Source of the DNA: Candidatus Manganitrophaceae bacterium
GTDB lineage: Bacteria; Nitrospirota; Nitrospiria; SBBL01; Manganitrophaceae
Reading direction: 5' to 3'
Assembly (NCBI GenBank): GCA_016200325.1
Contig: JACQEZ010000019.1
Coordinates: forward strand, 1 to 64,000
DNA: 64,000 bases
The position numbers and the translations under genes were made by a program. Below the pieces are notes generated by a model. The model had not been told where the DNA came from, searched no databases, and saw only the letters and a list, made by a program, of their open reading frames with translations. Below, piece by piece: positions 24,331-33,295 of the stretch. The first letter of the stretch is position 1. The number at the start of each line of letters is the position of its first letter.

Positions 24331-27300
24331 TTTCTTCTCTTAAGATATTCCTCTGTAGTACTTGTGCGTTTATCGAGATTACAAGTCCTGCATGTATTTT
24401 GTGCGTTATCTACCGTATTATTGCCACCACGGGAGGCTGGGTCGGCATGATCGATATTAGATTGATTCGGCCCTGGTTCTCGAGTAGTTTCTACACCACA
24501 GAAGACACATCTGTTATCACTTTCTTGCCGTGCCTGGTCTTTGATGGATTCAGGGAATCTTTGACTGGAACCAGGTCCCCCGGAACTTCCAGCTTTTGGA
24601 CCTCCAGTACCTCCCTCCGTAAAATGAGTGGTCGGAATCATATCCTCGCCATTATTTGGCGTGGACGGGTAAAATATACTTCCGCCAACTATCGCAACAC
24701 CCACAGTCACTGGGGCGGTAATGAACGCTGCAGCTGCCCCTGCAATAGTTTGAATTCCCTCCAAAGCAACTGCGCCGACCTCTACCATGGTTGGTAGTTC
24801 TGGTATAGACAGTGATGGGGCCAAATCTGCCAAGCTCTGGGATGCTGAGGTCATACCCATCACGGCAATAGAACTGACAGAACTCTGATAATAACTGGTC
24901 TCACTTACCGCAGTCATGGTTTGTGCAGGACTTTGAGGAGAAAGCCCCCAGGGATCAGTAAAGTTAATGGGATTATTTTTCACATAGGTATAAGGGTTCA
25001 CACCTCCACTCAACCCAATCGGATCCCTCTGAGTGAACCTCCCAATGCTTGGGTCGTAGTACCTGCCCCGGTAATAAATCAGCCCAGTTTCATCCGGCTC
25101 TCTCCCCGTATATCCATATTGCGGAATCGCACCCGTGATGGAAAGAGTGTTCCCCCAGGCGTCATATCGGGCTTGCCCCGTGGTTGCACCGGTCGGATCG
25201 CTTACCGCAACGACATTTCCTAACCCGTCTTGATGGTAATACTGAGTCGTAGTAGACGTCGCCCGGATAATCGGATCATCCATGTTGGGGCCATGCGCGT
25301 AGGTTGCCTGGGCGGAGGTCCAGGTAGCACCATACTCCGCCACAATATCAGGACCATTGTAAAGGTATTGTGTCACACTGCTACCGACCACCTTCTTGAT
25401 GCGCCTTCCGTTCGCATCATAGGCATAGTTCTGAGTTGCAATTCCCGTTTTATTCACTTGTGTAAGCCGATCGAACACATCATAGGTGAGGCTGGTCGTC
25501 GTCGCCCCCTCGGTTTTCGTAACGAGGCTACCGTTGAGATCATAGACCAGACTTGCCAGGAGAGCACCAGTATCGCTTCCCTGATGAATCTCAGTAAGCT
25601 GGTTGGCCGCATTATAAATATAGACCTTCGTGTCGGCCCCATCCGTCTTCGTCCTTCGATTTCCAAGCACGTCGTAGGTATAGCCCTCAATCAGGGCATT
25701 CGTGCTGTTATTTCGAGTTTCAGTCAGCCGGCTCAGTTCATCATAGACATACTTGTAAGGAGTCGTGGTTGCGCCGATTGTCTCGTTCTGCGTGAGTCGA
25801 TTGCCGACGGCATCGTACGTGTAGTCATGCTGGCTAATAATCGTGCTGGACTGACTTCGATTTATGAGCTGTTTGAGAGTGTTGTCTGAATTGTAGGTGT
25901 AGCGGGTGTTTACTCCATTCGGGAACCACTTTTCGGTCAGCCGTCCTCCGGGATCATACACATAGCTCACCAAATCACCATTTGGCGCCCAAACGCCGCT
26001 GAGGCGGCCGATCGGATTATAGAGATAGTCAGTGTAATTCCCATCGCTATCCTTCATCCGGTTGAGAAGCCCTCCGGGACTATATTCGTATCCCAAAGAT
26101 TTATTACCCCGTCGGTCAATTACTTGACTAAGGCGATGGGCGGAATTAAAAGAGTACGAAAGGTCTCCGTCAGGATGTTCGATCCGGACGATCTGCCCTA
26201 ATTGATTTCGAATATATCTGATTGCAGGGTCAGAGTAGGGATCCACCGCAACTTCCGACAGCTGATGTCCATAGTCATAGGCATAACGCGTTGTCTGTTG
26301 CTTGGCATCGGTGATTGTCTCTGGATTGCCATACATATCGTAGGTGAAGGTTCGGCTTCTACCGAGCGGATCGGTTTCCTTGAGCTTTCTTCCAAAGTCG
26401 TCATAGGTATAGCTCATTTGCAAAGTGACAACATCATTATTCGGACTATTTCCTGTGTTATCTGTTCTACCTGCAGAGATGGTAAGCAGATTGCCGAGAT
26501 TATCATAGGTGTACCGTGTGACCGGACGGATTTGCCCCAACGTGGGGTCAGTGAAAACCGGGCCGACGATTCGGACAGGGCGGTTCAGTTCACCATATGA
26601 GGTTGTCGTGGTCCGATTAAGCGGATCCGTTACGACGGTTACATTTCCGTTGGCGTCATAGTCGAACTGGGTGGTGTGGTTTAATGAATCGATCTGTTTT
26701 TTTAAGCGTCCGTCCCGCTCCGGCCCGTAGTATTCGTATTTGATGGTGTTTCCATTTGGATCGGTAATGCTTCTTGGTTTTCCATCCAAATCGAGAGTAC
26801 GAGTCACCGCATGACCCAGCTCGTTGTATGCCTTGATGACACGGTTGTTCGGGTCGTAATCAAATCCGAGGGTATAGCCATCGGGGTTGGTGATTTTAAC
26901 CAAATTCCCGGCCATGTCATACTGAAAAGCCGAGACCCCTCCTCCGGCTCCGATGCCGATAATCTTCCTGTCCGAGAAATCAAAAATGGCAGCGGCCTGG
27001 TCCACACGGGTCGGAACACCGTTCACGTTTACAGTTAGAATTTCTCCCGTGGGATTGCCATTTGCATCATAGGTATAGTCCCGCAGCTGTCCCACCACAT
27101 CGCTGCCCTGAATCACTCGACCGACTGCGTCATAATTAAACTGCGTCGGATACCAATCTCCTCTTAAACCAAACTTGACGCGTCCAAAGTAATCATAGTT
27201 CAGATTATTGGACTCATCGAATTCCCCTGAGCTGATAATTCCATCACCATTTTTGTCGCCGCGTCGAGTAATTTTCAGGACGAGGAAATTCCCCTCATAG

Positions 27301-30300
27301 TATTGATACTCCTGAGTCGGACCAACCTGTGTAGCAAAATTTCGCACCTGTTTGACGGTTGACGGGTACCCCCATGTGTTATAGGTCGTGATTGTCCAAG
27401 CAACAACGTCCGAAGAAACCGGCGTATAGGTGGTTGGATCGATTGACGCGCCGATGCCATTTTTAAGGGCAATCCGTTGGAGCACATTTCCATTGGAATC
27501 GTATTTAAGCAGCGTGTAGTTGCCATTGGCATCTTTGATCTTGCCGGGCCGATTAAAGGCATTGAAGTAGCTATATTGGATCGTGCTGCCGGAGGGATTT
27601 GTGATCGTTGTGACGTTTCCCGTCGCATCATAAGCATACTGGGTGGTGTTGCCCATGGGATCGCGGGAAGTGATGCGATTCATCGATGAATCATAAGTGT
27701 AGATTCGCTCCGCCCCGTTTTCTTCTATAATTTTGACAGGGTTTCCCTTGTCATCGAAGAAGAATCTCCGGGTGAATCCTCGTTCATTAACAGAAACTGT
27801 TTCCCGCCGAAACTCGTTATAGGTAAAAGTGGTCGTCTCCCCAAGTGTATTATAGTGTTTAAAGACCTTGCCATTCATGTAGTACTCAAAGGTCATCCCA
27901 TTTCCCTTGGGAAGGTTGTACGTTTTCAGAGCATGGTTGAGCTGAGAATCGCTGTAGTAAGTATAAGTCAACGGAGATTGCGTTCCAGCCAAAGCGAGGG
28001 GATTTTTATAAGTCGCTAAATTACCGGCACCGTCATACTCATATTGATGTGTCGAGCTCCCATACTTGACTTGATAAATCCGGCTCCCCGTATAAAAAAA
28101 GATTAAAGATGCTCCCAAGTCATCCGTAACGGAGGAGAGGAGGCCATTGGTATATCCCAATGTCAAAGTGTTTCCATTTTGATCTTTTATGTTAAGTAAT
28201 TTGGGCTTCTGCCCAATGACCGAGCCATCCAGATTTTCAAATGTATAAGTAAGACCATTTTTCTCTCGGATGGTATAGGTGCCATTGGCCGCTCGCCGAA
28301 AATCCACAAAAACCCCCGACGGGTTAGTAAAGATGCTTAAAGTGGGGATGGTACTTCCGGATACCGGTACCTTGAAGAATTTTTCTCCACCGCTCCCATC
28401 CGTCCAACTGACTTTGTAGAAACCTCCGGAGTTCTCAATGAATTTTAAGTAGTGGTTGAAGCTGTGAGTCCAACCAAAGCCAAGCGGACCGTCTACCGGA
28501 TTTCGGCTATTGTAATTGCGCTCAAACACTAAAGGCAGGCCGCGCCTTTTAATAAAAATATCCCGCTCGTTGTGGTACATGTTTCCAGTGACCATATTCA
28601 CCGGGTCACCCGAAATCGTTGTGTTGGAATTAATACCGTTGGATGCTGTGGTGGAGTTCGTAAAGGTGGTTGAATTATTGCTAACAGTGCTCGGAGCTGT
28701 CGAGTCGGAGTTATAAATAGGCGCGGATCCACCTGTAACCGAGACGGGAGGACCGACGGTGTATCCCCCGTTGTAGCTTCCATCAATAGAAAACCCTGCA
28801 GCAGACAATGCCTGGTTTTCCCTAATATATACATAACCCGTCCAATTCTGATATTGGAACAACTGACGAGGGATGGTAACCGTATACCCATTATCAATAC
28901 GGCCTTTAATACTAGAAATCGCCCCTGTACTGTAATTAAGACCCGTTGGGTTTGTATTCAATGCTGTATTACTGCAACTATTATTGAGTTTACAGCTTTG
29001 ATCACCGGCCCCCCAATTTGCACTGGTCAATGTTAATACCTCTATATTATTCTCCCTGGCAATCTGTATCCCTTTTACGGCGCTGATTGCATCCAGCCGA
29101 GCATTCTCCTGCCAAATATAGTGTTCGTAGGCCGAGGCTGCATAACCGCTAAGTAGGAACGTCTTCCAAACCCCACTACCACTAGTAATGTCAACATTAC
29201 GAGACTGACCTCCTATAACATCCACCACTAATTCTCCTGGATAGATGGCATAAGGGATGTCAAAGAGGTATTGCACCTTGAGGTCGGAGGAAGTCAATCC
29301 AATATGATTGCCGCTTTGCCCCGAACCGCCATCTATTTCGGCTACAATATGTATGGCATCAGCAAAGTGACGCATGTACTTCAAACCAGAAAGATGGAGG
29401 AACTCTCCGACAGTCGCGTCTTTATCATCGGGGGTGGTTCGCACAGCGTTAAGCAGTTGTGCTGACCGTTCCTTCAACAATCGATCAGAAGCCTGAAAGG
29501 CATACCCTTGTAGCGCATGATATCCTCCCGCTCGGATATTGGTATAAGTCACATAATTGACCTGACTCGTGTTACGAAACTCCTCCAGGGTGATGCTCAG
29601 TTTTAATTTTGTAAAATCACCCAACTTGACAGAGGTATGGGCGCCCGTGTCTTGATCCACCCCTTCAACTTTAACGACTGAAACAACATCAATATTGGGC
29701 ATTGCGCCCAGAAAGTCTTTATCCCATGTGTTATCCCAGGCCGCTTGGTCAGCGGAAGTCGCCGGTTTAAATGAAAGGGTAATCCGCTTTAACACCACAT
29801 CGGGCATTAACAATGTTACAGTGTCCGAGATAGGAGACTCATAGGCGTTCATTGGAATGATATTGAACTTATAGCGATGGCTGTCAGGGACTTTGGCTGT
29901 CTCCGATCCACCCCCCTGTGTCCACGTGCTGAAGCTCTGAACCTTATAGGGCAACGAGGCAGGAAGAATATCGATATTGCTGGGATTCTGCGTTCCGATA
30001 TAGCCGACATCTTGAATTGTATTGTTGCTGAAGTTGGGACCGATCGTTTTGATTTGGGCTTCTACCTGTTCCTGGTATTTTTCATAAGGTAATGTCTGGG
30101 TGCGAGAAGCCATATAACTGCTATAATCGAAGCTTACATTCGTGGCAATGCCGGCCTGGTAAGTCTTGTCTTTAAAACTGGGATCAAGCGGAATCCACCG
30201 GCTCCCGGTGATATCCGTCCCTGCGCCTCGATAATTGCTGTAAGGAACACAGGCTTCCACCCAAACATGGATAAAGCGAACCTCCGTAGATGTTGCTGAG

Positions 30301-31448
30301 CTAATGGGAATTCCTCCCACCGCCAGGATTGAATAAGCAGCATCATAGCTCTTTGCGCCCACCCAGCGTAACCCACGATCATCGTTAAGTACAATTTCCC
30401 CTTTTACATAGCGTGCCGGAATATTAGAGACCCTCAAAAGAGCAATAAGCAAGGATGCTTGGTCGGTGGAACTCCCTCCTCCGCTGACCAGGGCTCCCAT
30501 CGCCCCCTTCAAAGAGCCATAGTAAGGTTCAAATTTGATATTGTTGGAGACATACTGGTAAATCTTAACAGGGGAGTACGCTAATGATTCTGCTAGGGCT
30601 TGAATCTCCGGGGTCACCTGAACTTCCGATCCCGCCTGCGAGTTTGTAAGAAGATCCTCATTCGTGTAACTGCAGTTGGTGATAGCGTCAGGAGGGGTAG
30701 CCGGAGGGTTAGAAACCAAAAGAGTTTTGCCCCAAAAAGCGTATTGGTCTGCGTATATATTTTCCGGAAAACTCATCGACGAAGCATACTGTGGAGGCGG
30801 CGCACCGATAGAGGCGGAGGCGGATGGGAGAGGGAGTACTTTCTCTTGGCGAATTGTAGGTTCTAAATTCTCAGGAGGCACCTGCCGCTCTCTCCCTTTT
30901 TCATGGATTTCCCTTATTTCTGACTTCGCCCGAGCTAAAGCATTACCACGTTGTCCCTTGTCTTTGGAAATTCGAACACCTTCTAAGGCTCTGTTCATTC
31001 GATCAAAGCGATCTTCGATTTGCTTGAGTAATCCGTCCCAACTTCGGGCCTTGTCGCTTAAACCAAGAGAAATTAACTTAGCACGCCTTTCGCTAAACTG
31101 ATCCCTAACTTCTTTTCTAATCGCATTAAGCTCTTGGACCTTGCTCTGCAATAACACCCGTTTGGATTCATGGGACACTTCCTGTTTATTAGGATCTCCT
31201 CCCTCTTGATCAATTTTCTCAATCTGCTTTAAAAGATCAGATGCTTCATCCAGATGATGACGTAAAACTTCAGGAAGCGGGTTAATTCGATGAGTACGTG
31301 GTTCGGTAACAATCTTCTGCACGACCTCATCCGGTATGGGAGCGGGGTCGCTTGGTGCGCCAATTACGAATGCGGGAGAAATAGAGATCCAGATCAATCC
31401 CAATACTATGAACTGGATGCTTCTATTTAGAAACCGACTTAATTTCAT
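24327..31448 (-). CDS. Rhs/YD-repeat polymorphic toxin with C-terminal HNH nuclease
   Basis: A 2373-residue protein with a signal peptide (MKLSRFLNRSIQFIVLGLIW...FVIGA). After a coiled-coil segment (~40-190) comes a transglutaminase-like fold (~310-430) that retains IPARYVKGE and FIHVWVEAC but has Ser/Thr where the catalytic Cys is expected (GGGSSTDQASLL). A DUF6531-type region (NMVTGNMYHNERDIFIKRRG) starts near 950, followed by some twenty YD repeats. The Rhs core motif YYRGRYYDPSIGRF and DPWGL lies near 2125-2168. The remaining ~205 residues are the variable tip: a Gly/Ala hydrophobic segment, then an HNH nuclease with CVFC...IDHADPASRGG...CRTCN and a final Lys-rich tail. ATG at 31448 has GGAG 6 bases upstream and gives a clean signal peptide. 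The DUF4265 gene follows in ATGA overlap. Base composition is visibly AT-richer than the gsp operon. Confidence 0.93.
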   Translation of the reverse strand: MKLSRFLNRSIQFIVLGLIWISISPAFVIGAPSDPAPIPDEVVQKIVTEPRTHRINPLPEVLRHHLDEASDLLKQIEKIDQEGGDPNKQEVSHESKRVLLQSKVQELNAIRKEVRDQFSERRAKLISLGLSDKARSWDGLLKQIEDRFDRMNRALEGVRISKDKGQRGNALARAKSEIREIHEKGRERQVPPENLEPTIRQEKVLPLPSASASIGAPPPQYASSMSFPENIYADQYAFWGKTLLVSNPPATPPDAITNCSYTNEDLLTNSQAGSEVQVTPEIQALAESLAYSPVKIYQYVSNNIKFEPYYGSLKGAMGALVSGGGSSTDQASLLIALLRVSNIPARYVKGEIVLNDDRGLRWVGAKSYDAAYSILAVGGIPISSATSTEVRFIHVWVEACVPYSNYRGAGTDITGSRWIPLDPSFKDKTYQAGIATNVSFDYSSYMASRTQTLPYEKYQEQVEAQIKTIGPNFSNNTIQDVGYIGTQNPSNIDILPASLPYKVQSFSTWTQGGGSETAKVPDSHRYKFNIIPMNAYESPISDTVTLLMPDVVLKRITLSFKPATSADQAAWDNTWDKDFLGAMPNIDVVSVVKVEGVDQDTGAHTSVKLGDFTKLKLSITLEEFRNTSQVNYVTYTNIRAGGYHALQGYAFQASDRLLKERSAQLLNAVRTTPDDKDATVGEFLHLSGLKYMRHFADAIHIVAEIDGGSGQSGNHIGLTSSDLKVQYLFDIPYAIYPGELVVDVIGGQSRNVDITSGSGVWKTFLLSGYAASAYEHYIWQENARLDAISAVKGIQIARENNIEVLTLTSANWGAGDQSCKLNNSCSNTALNTNPTGLNYSTGAISSIKGRIDNGYTVTIPRQLFQYQNWTGYVYIRENQALSAAGFSIDGSYNGGYTVGPPVSVTGGSAPIYNSDSTAPSTVSNNSTTFTNSTTASNGINSNTTISGDPVNMVTGNMYHNERDIFIKRRGLPLVFERNYNSRNPVDGPLGFGWTHSFNHYLKFIENSGGFYKVSWTDGSGGEKFFKVPVSGSTIPTLSIFTNPSGVFVDFRRAANGTYTIREKNGLTYTFENLDGSVIGQKPKLLNIKDQNGNTLTLGYTNGLLSSVTDDLGASLIFFYTGSRIYQVKYGSSTHQYEYDGAGNLATYKNPLALAGTQSPLTYTYYSDSQLNHALKTYNLPKGNGMTFEYYMNGKVFKHYNTLGETTTFTYNEFRRETVSVNERGFTRRFFFDDKGNPVKIIEENGAERIYTYDSSMNRITSRDPMGNTTQYAYDATGNVTTITNPSGSTIQYSYFNAFNRPGKIKDANGNYTLLKYDSNGNVLQRIALKNGIGASIDPTTYTPVSSDVVAWTITTYNTWGYPSTVKQVRNFATQVGPTQEYQYYEGNFLVLKITRRGDKNGDGIISSGEFDESNNLNYDYFGRVKFGLRGDWYPTQFNYDAVGRVIQGSDVVGQLRDYTYDANGNPTGEILTVNVNGVPTRVDQAAAIFDFSDRKIIGIGAGGGVSAFQYDMAGNLVKITNPDGYTLGFDYDPNNRVIKAYNELGHAVTRTLDLDGKPRSITDPNGNTIKYEYYGPERDGRLKKQIDSLNHTTQFDYDANGNVTVVTDPLNRTTTTSYGELNRPVRIVGPVFTDPTLGQIRPVTRYTYDNLGNLLTISAGRTDNTGNSPNNDVVTLQMSYTYDDFGRKLKETDPLGRSRTFTYDMYGNPETITDAKQQTTRYAYDYGHQLSEVAVDPYSDPAIRYIRNQLGQIVRIEHPDGDLSYSFNSAHRLSQVIDRRGNKSLGYEYSPGGLLNRMKDSDGNYTDYLYNPIGRLSGVWAPNGDLVSYVYDPGGRLTEKWFPNGVNTRYTYNSDNTLKQLINRSQSSTIISQHDYTYDAVGNRLTQNETIGATTTPYKYVYDELSRLTETRNNSTNALIEGYTYDVLGNRRTKTDGADTKVYIYNAANQLTEIHQGSDTGALLASLVYDLNGSLVTKTEGATTTSLTYDVFDRLTQVNKTGIATQNYAYDANGRRIKKVVGSSVTQYLYNGPDIVAEYGATWTSAQATYAHGPNMDDPIIRATSTTTQYYHQDGLGNVVAVSDPTGATTGQARYDAWGNTLSITGAIPQYGYTGREPDETGLIYYRGRYYDPSIGRFTQRDPIGLSGGVNPYTYVKNNPINFTDPWGLSPQSPAQTMTAVSETSYYQSSVSSIAVMGMTSASQSLADLAPSLSIPELPTMVEVGAVALEGIQTIAGAAAAFITAPVTVGVAIVGGSIFYPSTPNNGEDMIPTTHFTEGGTGGPKAGSSGGPGSSQRFPESIKDQARQESDNRCVFCGVETTREPGPNQSNIDHADPASRGGNNTVDNAQNTCRTCNLDKRTSTTEEYLKRRK

Positions 31449-32217
31449 AAAGACTCCAGAAGTGGATAAACAGATCACGGCCGCGCACACTCGAAGTGAC
31501 AACACTCGCCAAATGAACCGGCTAACCCTTAAAATCTAATAAGAGGAATGAAAGTACTGAGGAAGAATTAAACTTTTAAACTTGCTCGTTGGGATTACTA
31601 AATTTGCCAGCCCATTTCTCTATCAATGCTAGGGCCTAGTTACACTTCAATTCAGTAGAGCAACAAGAAATCAAAAGGTGACGCAATAGCTGCAAAGACC
31701 TAAAACCGAGGGGGGGACTTTCTTACTTTGTAAAGTATATTCCTTATTGATGTATAGTATTCTGGTATAAAATCAGAAGGGATAATAACAGGCCATAAAA
31801 AATAAGTCAAGTAAAAAATACTAGCGGTGAAACGGCGGGGTAGTTTCAGTGCTGGTTATGACGCGGAAGAGTTTACGGGGGAAGGGAATTTACATTTTCT
31901 TGAGAACCAATTCACATTATCTTTCAAATAGTGCATAAAACTTTGTAGATTTATTCGAAATATAAACAAAACTATACCCTCTATGAAATACCAAGTGGCC
32001 TCTTCATTAGCCTGATAAGAATCTTCCATCTTAATTTGACCTGAAACAAAGCTCAACGCGTCCGGGAAAATCCAACACTCCCGCATATCCTTCTCGCCGG
32101 GCCGCGTTTTCAAAACACGTTTCCCCACATCCCCCTCACCCATCGTGTTGAGCCGTGTATACCGAGCCACGCCTTGTCATACGCCTGTCGGACTTCCGGC
32201 TGATAAAGGTGGGCCTG
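31449..32217. other. AT-rich intergenic region; long Rhs leader
   Basis: About 770 bases with no convincing gene. Bases 31449-31775 would be a ~325-base untranslated leader of the Rhs mRNA if the promoter at 31782-31810 is used. It contains a TACTTT/AAAGTA inverted repeat at about 31724-31738. An open frame at 31856-32170 on the minus strand lacks a ribosome site and family features. The composition is among the most AT-rich of the window. Confidence 0.5.
31782..31810 (-). promoter_or_regulatory. Strong candidate promoter of the Rhs operon
   Basis: On the minus strand TTGACT (31810-31805), a 17-base spacer and TATTAT (31787-31782) match consensus at 5 of 6 positions each. It would drive Rhs and DUF4265, with a leader of roughly 325 bases. 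Confidence 0.65.
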
Positions 32218-32346
32218 CTAAGGGATCTCCCCGTTGAGAAGAATTTCAAGCCAAAGGAGCCGGCGGCCTCTTGGGTTTGCAAGGGCGGCCTGCAGGGTGG
32301 CATCACCCGTGTAGGAAGAAATGATCTGGAGCTTTTCGTCGAACAT
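32218..32346 (-). pseudogene. 42-codon ORF with ribosome site; probable gene remnant
   Basis: ATG at 32346 has AAAGGAT 4-5 bases upstream and opens a 42-codon frame (MFDEKLQIISSYTGDATLQA then ALANPRGRRLLWLEILLNGE-IP) ending in TAG at 32218-32220. The frame continues past the stop with protein-like sequence (QAHLYQPEVRQAYDKAW) for about 35 more codons. This suggests a longer gene broken by a nonsense mutation and then by frameshifts. It could instead be a genuine 42-residue peptide. I recognise no family. Confidence 0.4.
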
Positions 32347-32532
32347 TTTATCCTTTATGCCAAACTAACATAGAGACACTTCATTTTCAAATCAAATACC
32401 GACCAGGACGGATGCGTCCACCTCGATCCAAGCCTAACGATACTCCCTGCTGAGGGTTGCAGGCTCAGGTGCGAAGACATTGTGGAGAAGTAGAAAACAT
32501 TGGCATTTTCCGGAATAAGGAGCAAGACAGCG

Positions 32533-33228
32533 TTAATACCACCCCTGCCGCTGTCGCTGCTTCTTCTTAAAAGGATAAATCAACACCATCCCCGCAAGAA
32601 AACCGCCGATGTGGGCGAACCAGGCGATGCCGCCCGATTGGCTTCCGAAGATCCCGCTGTAGCCGAAGATGCCGCTGACGAACTGGACGAGAAACCAGAT
32701 CCCGAGAACGAGCACCGCCGGGATGCGGATCAATTGGATGAAGAAGCCGATCGGGACCAGGGTCAGCACCTTGGCATGCGGAAAGAGGACGAGGTAGGCG
32801 CCGAGCACCCCGGAGATCGCGCCGCTCGCGCCGACCATCGGGATGCGGGAGCCGGGGTCGGTCAGCGCGTGGGTGTAGGCGGCGATGACTCCGCAGACGA
32901 GATAAAAGAGGATAAAGCGGACATGCCCCATTACATCTTCGATGTTGTTCCCGAAGATCCAGAGGTAGAGCATGTTCCCGGCGAGATGCATGAAGCCGCC
33001 GTGGAGAAACATCGAGGTGAGGACGCTGGAGACCGCCACCAGCCCCTGCCGGCCCCCGTCCATTCCATGGACCAGGTTTAACGGAATGGCGCCGTATTGG
33101 AAGATAAAATTATCGGCCCCCGCGCCGAGCGAGACCTCATAGAAAAAAACAATAATATTAACGGCCACCAGGGCAACCGTGACGACCGGCGTGGTGTGGG
33201 TCAGAAGGTCATCTTTCAACGGGATCAT
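32533..33228 (-). CDS. Rhomboid-family intramembrane serine protease
   Basis: A 231-residue protein with six predicted membrane helices. The catalytic serine lies in GASGAISG (about residue 132) and the catalytic histidine in FAHIGGFLAG (about residue 203). The oxyanion/structural motif HGGFMHLAGNM is in the second helix region. It cleaves transmembrane helices of client proteins; the client is unknown. A long periplasmic or cytosolic loop (VFFYEVSLGAGADNFIFQYG) follows the first helix, as in the bacterial GlpG-like type with an L1 loop. It is the last gene of a group with the TPR/DUF11 protein and GspA-type ATPase, 67 bases after the latter. Confidence 0.92.
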   Translation of the reverse strand: MIPLKDDLLTHTTPVVTVALVAVNIIVFFYEVSLGAGADNFIFQYGAIPLNLVHGMDGGRQGLVAVSSVLTSMFLHGGFMHLAGNMLYLWIFGNNIEDVMGHVRFILFYLVCGVIAAYTHALTDPGSRIPMVGASGAISGVLGAYLVLFPHAKVLTLVPIGFFIQLIRIPAVLVLGIWFLVQFVSGIFGYSGIFGSQSGGIAWFAHIGGFLAGMVLIYPFKKKQRQRQGWY

Positions 33229-33295
33229 GCGTGCGTCCTCTGCGCGTGAAGGGAGATCGAGATAGAAGATGTAGAAGAATAGACGAGAATCGATT

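Noticed and set aside
31856-32170. 104-codon frame on the minus strand in the AT-rich gap
   Set aside because: It has no ribosome site and no recognisable motif, and overlaps a decayed region. Kept only as a note.
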